Positions 18,668 through 27,280 of a stretch of 64,000 nt of DNA are shown here, piece by piece (within the stretch, counting starts at the first letter, position 1; every line of letters starts with the position of its first letter). Under the pieces are notes generated by a model. That model did no database searches. It was not told where the DNA came from and saw nothing but the letters and a program-made list of their open reading frames with translations. This stretch comes from Oceanobacter mangrovi. GTDB lineage: Bacteria; Pseudomonadota; Gammaproteobacteria; Pseudomonadales; Oceanobacteraceae. A program made the position numbers and the translations under genes. The DNA lies in assembly GCF_019740315.1 (NCBI RefSeq), contig NZ_JAHXZR010000002.1:436001-500000 (forward strand). The letters are read 5' to 3'.

Positions 18668-19125
18668 GCGGGGCGAGCCTGTTGTTTGGCACGAATAAAT
18701 TCGCTGTGCGGAATGTAGAGCAGCTCGGAAACCCGGCGGATGATGTGTTCTTCGTACTTGTCCAGACCATCGCTGGCGTAGGCAACCCGCCACATGCCGC
18801 ACATCAGCTTGAATTTCTGCTGTTCGGAAAAATGGGCGTGCACGACTTCGGTAAACTGGTAGAGATCGACCGATTCTGCACTGGCATTTTCGGCCTGGGC
18901 CATTAATTCCAGCACGTCGTCTTCGCTCAATTCAAACAATTCATTGATGGATTGCTTGAGGGCCTTGCGCTCGGCATTGTCGATGTAGTGATCGGCTCGC
19001 ATGACCTCCACCATCAGTGCGGCGGCAGCCAGATCAAGGGTATATTTGTCGGCTTGCCGTTGGCTGTTACCGTCGGCAAAAAAGCTCAGTAGTTTTTGTA
19101 TCATGGCGGGATTCTCTGTGCTCAT
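18664..19125 (-). CDS. TerB-family (tellurite resistance TerB-like) protein
   Basis: 153 residues, cytosolic and helical. The sequence shows the TerB/DjlA-N pattern: LDLAAAALMVEVMRADHYID, ERKALKQSINELF, then VHAHFSEQQKFKLMCGMWRVAYASDG followed by EEHIIRRVSELLYIPHSEFI. The acidic residues D and E at the repeated xADGxxDxxE-like positions are those thought to bind metal in TerB-type folds. No other ter genes are nearby, so a role in tellurite resistance is not supported. The gene overlaps tus by 4 bases, so the two products are probably made together. Starts at 19125 or at the second Met, 18 bases later, are possible. Confidence 0.8.
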   Translation of the reverse strand: MSTENPAMIQKLLSFFADGNSQRQADKYTLDLAAAALMVEVMRADHYIDNAERKALKQSINELFELSEDDVLELMAQAENASAESVDLYQFTEVVHAHFSEQQKFKLMCGMWRVAYASDGLDKYEEHIIRRVSELLYIPHSEFIRAKQQARPA

Positions 19126-19289
19126 TTGCTGTTTTGAAGCGGGATTGCTGCACTGGTTCAGTTTCTCTGGCGCTGTTTCTATCAGGCGTCCATTCCGGTG
19201 TCAAAAGCGGGTCTGTCAAAAGACGCGAGCGTGGAACTGAAATGCCGGGTCGCACGGCGTTATATTTGGGACGAATAGGGGAACATTGG

Positions 19290-19967
19290 TTGTTATTGGA
19301 AAACCTGCTGGCCTTTTTCCTGGCAGCGGTGCTGTTGGCATTGGCTCCAGGACCTGATCTGATTTATGTCGTGACCCAGTCTGCTTTGCGTGGCTGGCGT
19401 ACCGGCGTGACAATTGCGCTGGGGCTTTGCTCTGGTCTTATTGGACACGCCGCTCTGGTTGCACTTGGTGTGGCATCTGTGTTGATGGCTTCACCGTTGG
19501 CGATGACCGTTTTGAAAGCCCTTGGAGCCTTGTATTTACTGAGGCTTGGCTGGCAGGCGCTGTTGGCGGTCTGGCGGGGTGACTTGGTTGATCTAACGGT
19601 CGCTGCACAAGGCCCGGATTCAGGGGCTGGCGCTGGTGTGCCGCTGGCTGGCTGGTCGTTGTACCGTCGCGGAGTGGTAATGAATCTGTCCAATCCCAAG
19701 GTGTTTGTGTTTTTTCTGGCATTTCTGCCGCAATTTATCGAACCTTCAGCCACTGGTTGGTGGGACTCACAAACGCTGCAGATAGTGGTTCTGTCGGGGC
19801 TGTTTATGTTGGCTGCCTTGTTGGTGTTCAGCGCTATGGCGCTGCTGTCAGATCGCCTGGGCAGTCGATTGTTGCAGCAACCGCTGGCACAGCAATTGGT
19901 TAACACCTTTGCCGGACTGGTATTTATCGGATTGGCTCTTAAACTGGCCACCACGGAATTTGTCTGA
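19290..19967 (+). CDS. LysE/RhtB-family amino-acid exporter
   Basis: About 225 residues with five to six transmembrane segments. LysE-family hallmarks are visible: an N-terminal helix ending LALAPGPDLIYVVTQSALRGWRTG, the next helix ALGLCSGLIGHAALVALGV, and the central NLSNPKVFVFFLAFLPQFI motif. It would export amino acids or related compounds through the inner membrane. Start choice: TTG 19290 follows AGGGGAA (19277-19283) at 6 bases and gives the normal family N-terminus (LLENLLAFFLAAVLL). An upstream ATG at 19242 is possible but has no good ribosome-binding site and adds an unusual 16-residue extension. The loop between helices 3 and 4 is longer than usual. It is divergent from the TerB/tus pair. 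Confidence 0.85.
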   Translation: MLLENLLAFFLAAVLLALAPGPDLIYVVTQSALRGWRTGVTIALGLCSGLIGHAALVALGVASVLMASPLAMTVLKALGALYLLRLGWQALLAVWRGDLVDLTVAAQGPDSGAGAGVPLAGWSLYRRGVVMNLSNPKVFVFFLAFLPQFIEPSATGWWDSQTLQIVVLSGLFMLAALLVFSAMALLSDRLGSRLLQQPLAQQLVNTFAGLVFIGLALKLATTEFV

Positions 19968-20011
19968 ATGCGGATTAATAAACCAATATTCATATGGACG
20001 TTTGAGGAATG

Positions 20012-20953
20012 ATGAAAGGATTCAGATTTCCATCGCTGGTATTGCTGTTGGTGGCACTGGCAGGTGCCTGCCAGGCTGAGATCTATCGTTGGGTGGATGC
20101 TCAGGGGCAAACACATTTTGGCGATCGGCCAACCTCTACCGACAAGGCTGAAAAGCTCACCATCGAATCCCACAATGGCTGGCAGCAGCTTGATATCAAG
20201 GTCGAATTTAACGGTTTTGCGGAAGCCACTCCGGCCGAGTTGGCGCAAATGCGCGAAACCATCCAGCAGGATGTCAATCACGTCTATCAGTTCTACGACA
20301 AGGTGCTCTATTTCGATTTTTACCAGACGGTGCCGGTGTCGATTCGTTTTATTGAAAAGCAGGCGGATTACATCAAATATCTGCGTGGTTTTCCGGGAGC
20401 GCTGGCCGTGGAATCGCGCGGTATTTATCTCTCCAGTCAGCATGAAATTGTGGTCTTCCTGCGAGATAGCCTGGAGCTGACTTTTGCGACGATCCGGCAT
20501 GAAACCAGCCATGCGGTACTACACTCGCTGGCTGAACTGGTGCCGCGCTGGCTCAATGAAGGGGTGGCCGAACAGATGGAAACCCTGTCCGTGGAAAACG
20601 GTCAATTTGTCATTGGCCGTAACGCCGAAAACTATAGCTTGTTGTTGCGGTATCAATCGAAAGCGACCGACGTGCTGGAGTTTGTTGAGCAAAACAGCGA
20701 GCAGTGGGGCAAAAGCCTGATGGATGGCCCAAATCAGGCGATGGCGGGACAGTTGGTGTTCCGGCTGTTTTCAACCAGCTATGGCCGCAGTCTGATTACC
20801 CGGCTCTTGCAAGCGTATAAGCGCGGCGTTAACAAGCGTTCATACTACTTGCTGGACGAGCTTTATATTGGCGGCAAGTCCGCATTCAAGTTGCACTGGA
20901 ACCAATGGCTGGCCAATAAGATGGAGCAGCCGCGGGTGGTGCGGTTGGATTAA
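20012..20953 (+). CDS. Secreted DUF4124 / gluzincin-type metalloprotease
   Basis: 313 residues. A signal peptide of about 22 residues is followed by a DUF4124 domain (IYRWVDAQGQTHFGDRP) near the mature N-terminus. A peptidase-MA-like region comes next: the zinc motif HETSH (about residues 163-167) precedes WLNEGVAEQME, which supplies the third zinc ligand Glu, the arrangement of gluzincins. It should act in the periplasm or outside the cell. ATG 20012 is preferred to 20009 because GAGG at 20004-20007 is too close to the latter. The gene lies about 45 bases after the LysE-type gene on the same strand. The substrate is unknown. Confidence 0.8.
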   Translation: MKGFRFPSLVLLLVALAGACQAEIYRWVDAQGQTHFGDRPTSTDKAEKLTIESHNGWQQLDIKVEFNGFAEATPAELAQMRETIQQDVNHVYQFYDKVLYFDFYQTVPVSIRFIEKQADYIKYLRGFPGALAVESRGIYLSSQHEIVVFLRDSLELTFATIRHETSHAVLHSLAELVPRWLNEGVAEQMETLSVENGQFVIGRNAENYSLLLRYQSKATDVLEFVEQNSEQWGKSLMDGPNQAMAGQLVFRLFSTSYGRSLITRLLQAYKRGVNKRSYYLLDELYIGGKSAFKLHWNQWLANKMEQPRVVRLD

Positions 20954-21125
20954 TCGGACGTATCGGCATGGGCTTGTAAGTAAAGTCGGTGGGGTGGCTG
21001 ACACAGAATTTCGAATACCCTCAACCCCATTGATTGCAGGTTAAGCCCGGGCGGTTGGTGTTGATGGTCGAGAAGGGGGTAAACGGAAAAGCCCCGCTGA
21101 CGGAGATTTTTCGCCTTCAACGTAG

Positions 21126-21410
21126 TTAGGCTGACGTGTTGTGTAATAAGTCCTCAATAACTGAGATAGCCGGTTTCACGCTGGGGTGTGATTGAACCCA
21201 AACATCACCAAGGTACTGGCGAACAGTCATAGGGCCCAGCACCTCTCTAGCTTTTTCCAGTGTGCCCGCTTGAAGGAGATCATGCACAGCATCCATTACA
21301 TCCTCTGAAAACTCCGCATTTGGCTCGCTTAACTCTTCGCCCCACTCTTTCTGGATCGCAGATATTAGTTTTCCAGCCGCTTTCTGAAAATCGGTTTTCT
21401 TTTTAGGCAT
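21126..21410 (-). CDS. Small hypothetical protein
   Basis: 94 residues, acidic and mainly helical in appearance (DFQKAAGKLISAIQKEW, FSEDVMDAVHDLLQAG), with no signal peptide or membrane segment. The family was not recognised. It sits downstream of the RHS locus on the same strand but is separated from it by a terminator-like hairpin at 21501-21519, so it is probably transcribed on its own. Confidence 0.6.
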   Translation of the reverse strand: MPKKKTDFQKAAGKLISAIQKEWGEELSEPNAEFSEDVMDAVHDLLQAGTLEKAREVLGPMTVRQYLGDVWVQSHPSVKPAISVIEDLLHNTSA

Positions 21411-21500
21411 CTTTGTTTTATCTACCTCTATACATGAATGTCATCACTTTACCCATCAAAGCAAGAAGCCGGAATAAAACAAAGCGTCAGAAGTCATAAA

Positions 21501-21524
21501 GCCCAGCGAGTAGCTGGGCTTTTT
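21501..21524. terminator. Intrinsic terminator after RHS locus
   Basis: GCCCAGC (21501-21507), a 5-base loop and GCTGGGC (21513-21519) are followed by TTTTT on the plus strand. The minus-strand reading, 13 bases beyond the small membrane gene stop, has a shorter T-tract. It is probably bidirectional. Confidence 0.65.
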
Positions 21525-21532
21525 ATTAAAAG

Positions 21533-21769
21533 TTAGTTTTTTCGCCGTACTCCTAAAACCAATAAGATAATACTGGCTACTGAGGTAATTAAAAATCCAA
21601 TCCCAGCCAATAATGGTTGCTGACAACGAAACTTCTCATGGAACAATGAAAAGTGATTATTGCAGTACCCACTAGCCAAACTGGTAGACGAAAAAAACCA
21701 CATCAAAAACCACAGTGCAGCACAAGCAATCAATGCACTTAGAACGAATAAAACAACCCGTTCCTTCAT
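21533..21769 (-). CDS. Small two-helix membrane protein, candidate RHS immunity
   Basis: 78 residues with two transmembrane segments (VVLFVLSALIACAALWFLMW and LLAGIGFLITSVASIILLVL) and a two-cysteine loop between them. Its ATG overlaps the stop of the RHS gene as ATGA at 21766-21769, so the two are translationally coupled; AGGTG lies 6 bases before the start. A short gene fused so tightly to the variable 3' end of an RHS gene usually encodes the cognate immunity protein. Here that is inferred from position only, as the family is not recognised. A terminator follows. Confidence 0.65.
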   Translation of the reverse strand: MKERVVLFVLSALIACAALWFLMWFFSSTSLASGYCNNHFSLFHEKFRCQQPLLAGIGFLITSVASIILLVLGVRRKN

Positions 21770-24468
21770 CGGTAACACCTAATACCACGTCTCGTGCTTC
21801 GACATGTCTTTGTAGATGAATTTCTCAATACGTCTGAAGCAAAAGACTGACACTGATTCCAAGGCCACCAACGGCCCAATGGCCTACCCAATTCTAATTG
21901 CTCGTTTACCTTATTTTCATCTACATCACTAACCAGCTCACAACTGGAGTTTGTTTTATCTCGTTGGCGGTGATCACAAACTTGAACTGGATCACCAGGT
22001 AAATCACCAGATTGGTTTCCAGCGTCACCACAGCTACTTTTTGCTGGCCCCATTCCAGCTTCAACAGAGTCCGTCTTAATCCATTGGTGATCTAAGGGAT
22101 TCCAGCTAATACCGAAAGCAGGTTGACTGCATAAATAAACATCCAAGCCCAATGGATCTGTATAAATCAACGGATTTTGGTAAGCATATCCATAGGTATT
22201 AATACCGCCCATCAACCCAATTGGATCACTCTGAATGTATCGTCCAAGACTGGGATCATAGTACCGATGCCAGTTATAACTCAGTCCGCTTTCGGCATCA
22301 TAGTACTGGCCTGGAAATCTCAGGTTCAGAGTGACTTGTTGGCCATCCTCATCTGGATCTTCATCGGCGACATCTTCACCAAAGGCGCGCTGTTGCAATT
22401 GCCAGACAATAGCGCCGGATTCGTCGGTGGCAATTTGCGGGGTGGCCAGGTGGTCACTATGAATGTAATAGATCTGGCCGTTCTCGATCATGGCCAGGGG
22501 TTCGATACCAAGCCAGACATAGTTTTTCAGTACGTTGCCGGTCGAATCTACTTCATTAATCAGGCGTCCTTGCTGGTCGTAGTTATAGTAGGTAGTGACA
22601 GAGTCTTGTGCTTTGCTGACGCGAAGCTGATCAACTCCATATTCATAGCTCGTTGTTACGCTGTTGGCGGAGACGCTGGCAAGGTGCCCGGTTGGGTCGT
22701 AGTCGAAGTAACCTTGCCCTTGTTGGACGGTTTGCCCCAGGGCATTCAGTACGAGGGTTTCTGCTTTGGTGCCTGTGATGGACTCCAGGCGGTTTGTACC
22801 AGACTCATAGCTATACTGGGTCGAATCGCCATCGTCATTGCTGTGTTCGGTTCGATTGCCAACGGCGTCGTAGTCAAAGCTGTCTTCGAGGCCTTGCTGA
22901 TCAGCAACAGTCAGATGAGAAAGCAGGTCGTACTGGAAGTATTGGGTATCATCGCCAGTTTCGCCTTGCTGTTCGATTTGCTGAATCCGGTTAATGGCAT
23001 CACGCGTCAAAGTACGCTCACGCAGAGTAGTGGTGCCTTGCAGGGAGCTGGTTGCCAAGTCTCCGTCGAGGTCATACTCCCGGGTCAGTTTGAGCCCATT
23101 TCCGTAGGTTAAGCCGGTTACCAATTCAGACCAAGGCAAATATTCAATACTGGTTGCCAATATCTGGCTAGCGGAATCGCCGACATTTTGCCAGCTCAGT
23201 TTGGCAACTTTCCCGGCACCGTCATAGCTAAATTCAAGAGTGTCTCCGCCAGGATACTCTATGCTCACCAGCTGACCGTTGCTGGCATAATTCCATATGG
23301 TGGTCAGGGAAATTGCTGGCGTACTGGAGTAAGAGATTTCTTTGCTGGCAATTTGCCCGGTCACATCATAGTTGTAATCAGTTGTGTGGCCATTTCTATC
23401 CGTAACTCGACTAAGTCGGCCAATAGAGTAGGAGTGATCTTCAAGGTCATATTCCAGCTGAACCTGGCTCTCATCGTAATAAGTGATAGTTGTCAGGCGG
23501 TTCAGAGCATCGTAGGTGTAGCTGGTTGTTTGAGATAATGCATTGGTACGGGTCTTTCGATTGCCCGCAAGATCGTAAGTGTAGGTGGCTGTGCCGGTAT
23601 CCGGGCTGGATTCATTGGTCAGATCGCCATAGCCATTATAAATATAGGTCGTGACATGACCGTTAGGATCGGTAACGGAGGTAACTTGCCCTCGATCGTT
23701 ATATTCAAAGCTGGTTGTGCCCGAGGCAGGATCAACAATGTCCGTCACTCGATCCAGATCGTTGTAGGTATAACTGGTCTGCCTGCTCAGGGCGTCTGTT
23801 GTTTCTTCAAGTTGATTACGACTGTTATTGACAATATTGGTTGACTGATTGTCACCATCAATATTCTGGTACTTACGACCGCCAGCGTCGAATGCTTGCT
23901 GATATCGTCTTACAATTGAGCCCGCATCATCACTGGCTTCCCAGGTGGTGATATTGCCCAGCAGGTCGCGAGTAATATTGACTTCGTCGCCTGTTTCATT
24001 CGTCAGTTTCAGGGTACGACCAGCAACATCGTATTTGATATCCAGTGTGCTGCCGTCTGGCAATTCGGCATGGATGATCTGGCCAGCGGCGTTGTACTGA
24101 TAGCTATAGACCAGAGCCCCATCGCTGGACGATAGTTCTGTTGTCTGGATATTACCATTCCAGTCATAGGTGTTGAGCCAGGTTTCTCCATTCTCTAATT
24201 GGATCGTCCCAGGTCTATCATTTCCAAAAAAATCAGAGTAGACAGTTGTTTGCCCTAGCGGATTGGTTTCCAGTGTCAGGTTTCCGTCGTCGTCATATTC
24301 ATAGGTGTAAACATCAGACACGTCGGTTCTGGGGCCATCTTTAAGAATGACGAGGCCCATTTCGTTGTATTCATAATCCCATGCTCGTCCAGCTTCTACG
24401 ATAGATGATGTAGACAGGAATACGGCCAGGCTAACCCATACTGAAATATTTTTCATATTGAAGTCCAT
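21766..24468 (-). CDS. RHS/YD-repeat protein with C-terminal tip domain
   Basis: About 900 residues. A signal peptide (MKNISVWVSLAVFLSTSSIVEA) begins a few residues after the chosen start; 24468 is chosen because GGGA lies 5 bases upstream, while 24483 and 24456 are alternatives. The body is a continuous run of YD repeats (patterns such as TSYTYNDLDRVT, TATYTYDLAGN). It is closed by the RHS core signature YDAESGLSYNWHRYYDPSLG then YIQSDPIGL and YQNPLIYTDPLGLDVY. After the core come about 110 variable residues with HQWIKTDSVEAGMGP and WNQCQSFASDVL, a His-then-Cys order as in permuted papain-like (LRAT/NlpC-type) enzymes. RHS shells enclose and release toxic tips. The enzymatic reading of this tip is inference. 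It directly follows the other YD-repeat gene. Confidence 0.85.
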   Translation of the reverse strand: MDFNMKNISVWVSLAVFLSTSSIVEAGRAWDYEYNEMGLVILKDGPRTDVSDVYTYEYDDDGNLTLETNPLGQTTVYSDFFGNDRPGTIQLENGETWLNTYDWNGNIQTTELSSSDGALVYSYQYNAAGQIIHAELPDGSTLDIKYDVAGRTLKLTNETGDEVNITRDLLGNITTWEASDDAGSIVRRYQQAFDAGGRKYQNIDGDNQSTNIVNNSRNQLEETTDALSRQTSYTYNDLDRVTDIVDPASGTTSFEYNDRGQVTSVTDPNGHVTTYIYNGYGDLTNESSPDTGTATYTYDLAGNRKTRTNALSQTTSYTYDALNRLTTITYYDESQVQLEYDLEDHSYSIGRLSRVTDRNGHTTDYNYDVTGQIASKEISYSSTPAISLTTIWNYASNGQLVSIEYPGGDTLEFSYDGAGKVAKLSWQNVGDSASQILATSIEYLPWSELVTGLTYGNGLKLTREYDLDGDLATSSLQGTTTLRERTLTRDAINRIQQIEQQGETGDDTQYFQYDLLSHLTVADQQGLEDSFDYDAVGNRTEHSNDDGDSTQYSYESGTNRLESITGTKAETLVLNALGQTVQQGQGYFDYDPTGHLASVSANSVTTSYEYGVDQLRVSKAQDSVTTYYNYDQQGRLINEVDSTGNVLKNYVWLGIEPLAMIENGQIYYIHSDHLATPQIATDESGAIVWQLQQRAFGEDVADEDPDEDGQQVTLNLRFPGQYYDAESGLSYNWHRYYDPSLGRYIQSDPIGLMGGINTYGYAYQNPLIYTDPLGLDVYLCSQPAFGISWNPLDHQWIKTDSVEAGMGPAKSSCGDAGNQSGDLPGDPVQVCDHRQRDKTNSSCELVSDVDENKVNEQLELGRPLGRWWPWNQCQSFASDVLRNSSTKTCRSTRRGIRCYR

Positions 24469-24469
24469 T

Positions 24470-26320
24470 TTATTCCCATCCATCCGGAGTTATTTCATAG
24501 TGGGTCAAGTTGCCATCTGTGTATTCGAAATCCTCACTATAGGTCTCATACTCAATATTGCTCGGACGTTTAAGTATGTCGGTTGTATCAATGGTAATAT
24601 TTTTGTGGGTTTCTACATCGCTCCCTGATGCCGAAACATAGGTTCCGCCAGTGTCAGAATCCGGGTAGGTGTTTGTTACTCCCTCCCATGTGATGGATTT
24701 GACACGCCCGGAAGAATAATAGGTGTAAGTTATGTTTTGTTGCTGACAGCTACTAACGGCTTCGCCATCTATCGATAGCAATGCTCGGGAACTGTTCACC
24801 GTTCCATATGTATAGGTTGTATCTCGCCCCAGCGCATTGGTAACCACTCGGGTATCTTCGTCTGGATACTCCACAGACACTGACTCGACTCCATCTCGCA
24901 AAGAAGAGTAAACTGCTCGGCCTTCATCATCGTATTCAAATTCAGCATATAGCTCAGGACCCGATGATACCGCTGGGTCATAGTCGTATATTGATGTTAG
25001 TGCAGCGGGCCAGTTTTCATCATTGTATTTGAAAACACGTTTGAATTTAAACTCAGCACGGTAGTAGTATTTGGCAGAAAAAAGCACAGGAAATTTTTTG
25101 TATAATTCATTATTTGTAACTACAGTGGATGAATATCCATTCGTCACATCTTTGTATCGCCATTCCAATACAACCACTCCATTCGGATATTTAACCCTCT
25201 TTAGTGTGCCGTCTACGTAAATTAACTTAATTATGCTGCCGTCTGAGTGGGTAATACTTGTTAATTGTGAATCATCATTATACTCAAGGGTATGTTCAAT
25301 TCCTTCTGAGTATTCAACAATACGAAGTCTACCTTCATCGTCAAAATAGCGTTTGGGCTCGCCTGGAATTGTTACTGAGTAGCGCCGATATTCATCACTG
25401 CTATCTCTGGTGTAATCCAGCTTGTAACCAGGTTTTTGATCTGAGCTTCCATACTCAAACCAGTCTATATCACCTTTGGGCGAGTACAATGAAGCCTTTG
25501 CTAGTCGACCGGAGCTATAAAAGCTGGTGTCCAAGAAATAACTGTAACTATGACGCCAATACTGTGTTGCATCACCGTTAAATCTTATGCCAGAGGTGGA
25601 TATTTCATTGTCGGTTACTGAAACGGTAGAGAATGATGCTAACGGACTGGAGTATTTATCCAAGGTGTAGCCTGGAGAGTATTCTTTGATGATTGTTTGG
25701 GTCTGGTATGATTTCTCAGTATTGTAGCCACTTTCAGTTAATAGGTTGTTCGATCTGTTGTTGTAATAATACTCAAAAATAATGGGGTGTACCCTGCCTG
25801 CAGTGGCAAATTTCTGTGTGCGAAGTTTACGTCCATCATTGAAATTGATAGGGTGATCCGATTGGTTTGCGCAATTAAAATATTCTGGTTCTGGTGTGCA
25901 GAAATCAGAGCTGACTGATGCGGTGCTACAGTATTTTCGACATATGGGGTTGCCATCATCGTCAGTTTCAATACTGTCTCCTGGCTCACAAATCAACGCT
26001 AGTACATTCTGATCTGTCATGACTCCCGTACCATTAAAAACAGTGTCGCCATCACTGTTCTCTTTCCAATATCCCCATGCGCAGTTTCCTTTATACCGAA
26101 CTTCTGAAACCTGTTTATACAAGGGGATAGAGTCCAAAACCACTATATGGGGGTAGTTGACGGTATATTTATTATATACGAAATCCTGGCATGCGCTCTT
26201 CAATGCTGAGTAGGGGTCTCCTGCAATGGCTTTATATCCACCTACGGTGGTGTACCATTGAAGAGACTGGGCGCTGCAAAAAAACAATAGTCCGAAAAAA
26301 GCCAGGGCAACTCGCGACAT
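24470..26320 (-). CDS. RHS/YD-repeat protein, N-terminal partner
   Basis: 616 residues. A signal peptide (MSRVALAFFGLLFFCSAQS) is followed by a cysteine-containing region (about residues 40-160). A DUF6531-like start of the RHS shell comes next (HPINFNDGRKLRTQKF, then HPIIFEYYYNNRSN), then irregular YD repeats (LEYNDDSQLTSITHSDGS, FEYDDEGRAVYSSLRDG). It has no RHS core end; its stop lies one base before the start of the larger RHS gene. The pair therefore covers what is usually a single RHS polypeptide, split into two separately secreted parts. AAGGAA precedes the ATG at about 8 bases. The region is visibly AT-richer than its neighbours, consistent with transfer. Confidence 0.8.
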   Translation of the reverse strand: MSRVALAFFGLLFFCSAQSLQWYTTVGGYKAIAGDPYSALKSACQDFVYNKYTVNYPHIVVLDSIPLYKQVSEVRYKGNCAWGYWKENSDGDTVFNGTGVMTDQNVLALICEPGDSIETDDDGNPICRKYCSTASVSSDFCTPEPEYFNCANQSDHPINFNDGRKLRTQKFATAGRVHPIIFEYYYNNRSNNLLTESGYNTEKSYQTQTIIKEYSPGYTLDKYSSPLASFSTVSVTDNEISTSGIRFNGDATQYWRHSYSYFLDTSFYSSGRLAKASLYSPKGDIDWFEYGSSDQKPGYKLDYTRDSSDEYRRYSVTIPGEPKRYFDDEGRLRIVEYSEGIEHTLEYNDDSQLTSITHSDGSIIKLIYVDGTLKRVKYPNGVVVLEWRYKDVTNGYSSTVVTNNELYKKFPVLFSAKYYYRAEFKFKRVFKYNDENWPAALTSIYDYDPAVSSGPELYAEFEYDDEGRAVYSSLRDGVESVSVEYPDEDTRVVTNALGRDTTYTYGTVNSSRALLSIDGEAVSSCQQQNITYTYYSSGRVKSITWEGVTNTYPDSDTGGTYVSASGSDVETHKNITIDTTDILKRPSNIEYETYSEDFEYTDGNLTHYEITPDGWE

Positions 26321-26524
26321 TAATTAATTCCTTTTAATTAGCTATTGCCCCAAAATAGCATGCATTTATCAATAGTTTTGTGATCGATTTATCAACCGCT
26401 GATTGGCTTTTTGCACGCCGCCTTGCTGGATAATAAAAAGTAGATGTTTTGTCGGGTAGTGTCTATTTGAGGGTGTTTTTCTGGCGATTCTTTACGATTT
26501 TTGTGAGAGTATCTGGCAGGAATC

Positions 26525-26554
26525 ATATCTCCCGGCGTCTGATCCGGGAAATAT
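26525..26554 (-). terminator. Stem-loop downstream of response regulator
   Basis: ATATCTCCCGG (26525-26535) and CCGGGAAATAT (26544-26554) pair over 11 bases with one mismatch, 10 bases beyond the regulator stop on the minus strand. Confidence 0.45.
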
Positions 26555-26564
26555 GGAGAAGTAA

Positions 26565-27248
26565 TCAGGCTGGTTTCCCAATGCCGTTATCCAGCGCGTA
26601 ACGAATAAGGCCGGCTGAGTTATTGATGCCGAGTTTCTGTTTGATTTTCAGACGATGGGCTTCGACGGTACGGACAGAAATGCTGAGTTCGGCGGCGATT
26701 TCCTTGTTGCAGAGGCCGTCGGTCAACAGTGCCAGGACGTCGGTTTCTCGTGGGCTGAGAGCGGAGGCTGGATGGTTACCGCTGTTGGCTGGCTGATTAC
26801 GATCGCCCGGCATACCAAATTCGCTGAACAGGGTTTTGGCAACGCTGGAGCTGAAGTAGGTACCGCCCTGATGGACCGTTTGTACCGCCAGCAGGAGTTC
26901 TTCGGTCGCCACGTCTTTTAATACGTAACCGGCTGCACCCGCCTGAATGACCTTGAAAATGTATTCGCGGTTGTCGTGCATGGTGACGATTAACAGGCGG
27001 GTATCCGGAAATTGCTCACGAAAGGCGGCGCAGGCTTCGATGCCGCCCATCACCGGCATGGATATATCCAGCAATACCACGTCGGGGTGGTGAATGGCGG
27101 TTTGTTCTAGTGCTTCCTTGCCATTGCTGACGTCTGCTACCACTTCGATGTAGCTTTCGCTTTCCAGGCTGGCTTTGAGGCCTTCCCGCACCATAGGATG
27201 ATCGTCGGCAATCAGCAAACGGATCGGTGTGCGCTCGGATGTCGTCAT
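26565..27248 (-). CDS. NarL/FixJ-family response regulator
   Basis: 227 residues. The receiver domain has the acidic pair in LLIADDHPMVREG, the phosphorylated Asp61 in VVLLDISMPVMGG, the Thr/Ser and Lys positions (LLIVTMHDN, GYVLKDVATEEL), and a C-terminal LuxR-type helix-turn-helix (LSPRETDVLALLTDGLCNKE, then ISVRTVEAHRLKIKQKLG). It is phosphorylated by the kinase encoded 32 bases upstream on the same strand and probably controls the adjacent TRAP transporter. Heptamers resembling NarL-type sites lie in front of dctP. Confidence 0.92.
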   Translation of the reverse strand: MTTSERTPIRLLIADDHPMVREGLKASLESESYIEVVADVSNGKEALEQTAIHHPDVVLLDISMPVMGGIEACAAFREQFPDTRLLIVTMHDNREYIFKVIQAGAAGYVLKDVATEELLLAVQTVHQGGTYFSSSVAKTLFSEFGMPGDRNQPANSGNHPASALSPRETDVLALLTDGLCNKEIAAELSISVRTVEAHRLKIKQKLGINNSAGLIRYALDNGIGKPA

Positions 27249-27280
27249 ACGCTACCTTTGTTGTTGTAGAAGAGGCTGGC

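Noticed and set aside
18664-19125. Tellurite resistance operon
   Set aside because: Only a TerB-like fold is present; no terC, terD or terZ-type genes are nearby.
22177-23112. 311-codon plus-strand frame
   Set aside because: It is antisense to the RHS gene, whose YD repeats are unmistakable.
25751-25770. Second Ter-like sequence (GTTGTAA) in the RHS gene
   Set aside because: It matches only the short core and disagrees with the wider consensus, and it lies in a horizontally acquired AT-rich gene.
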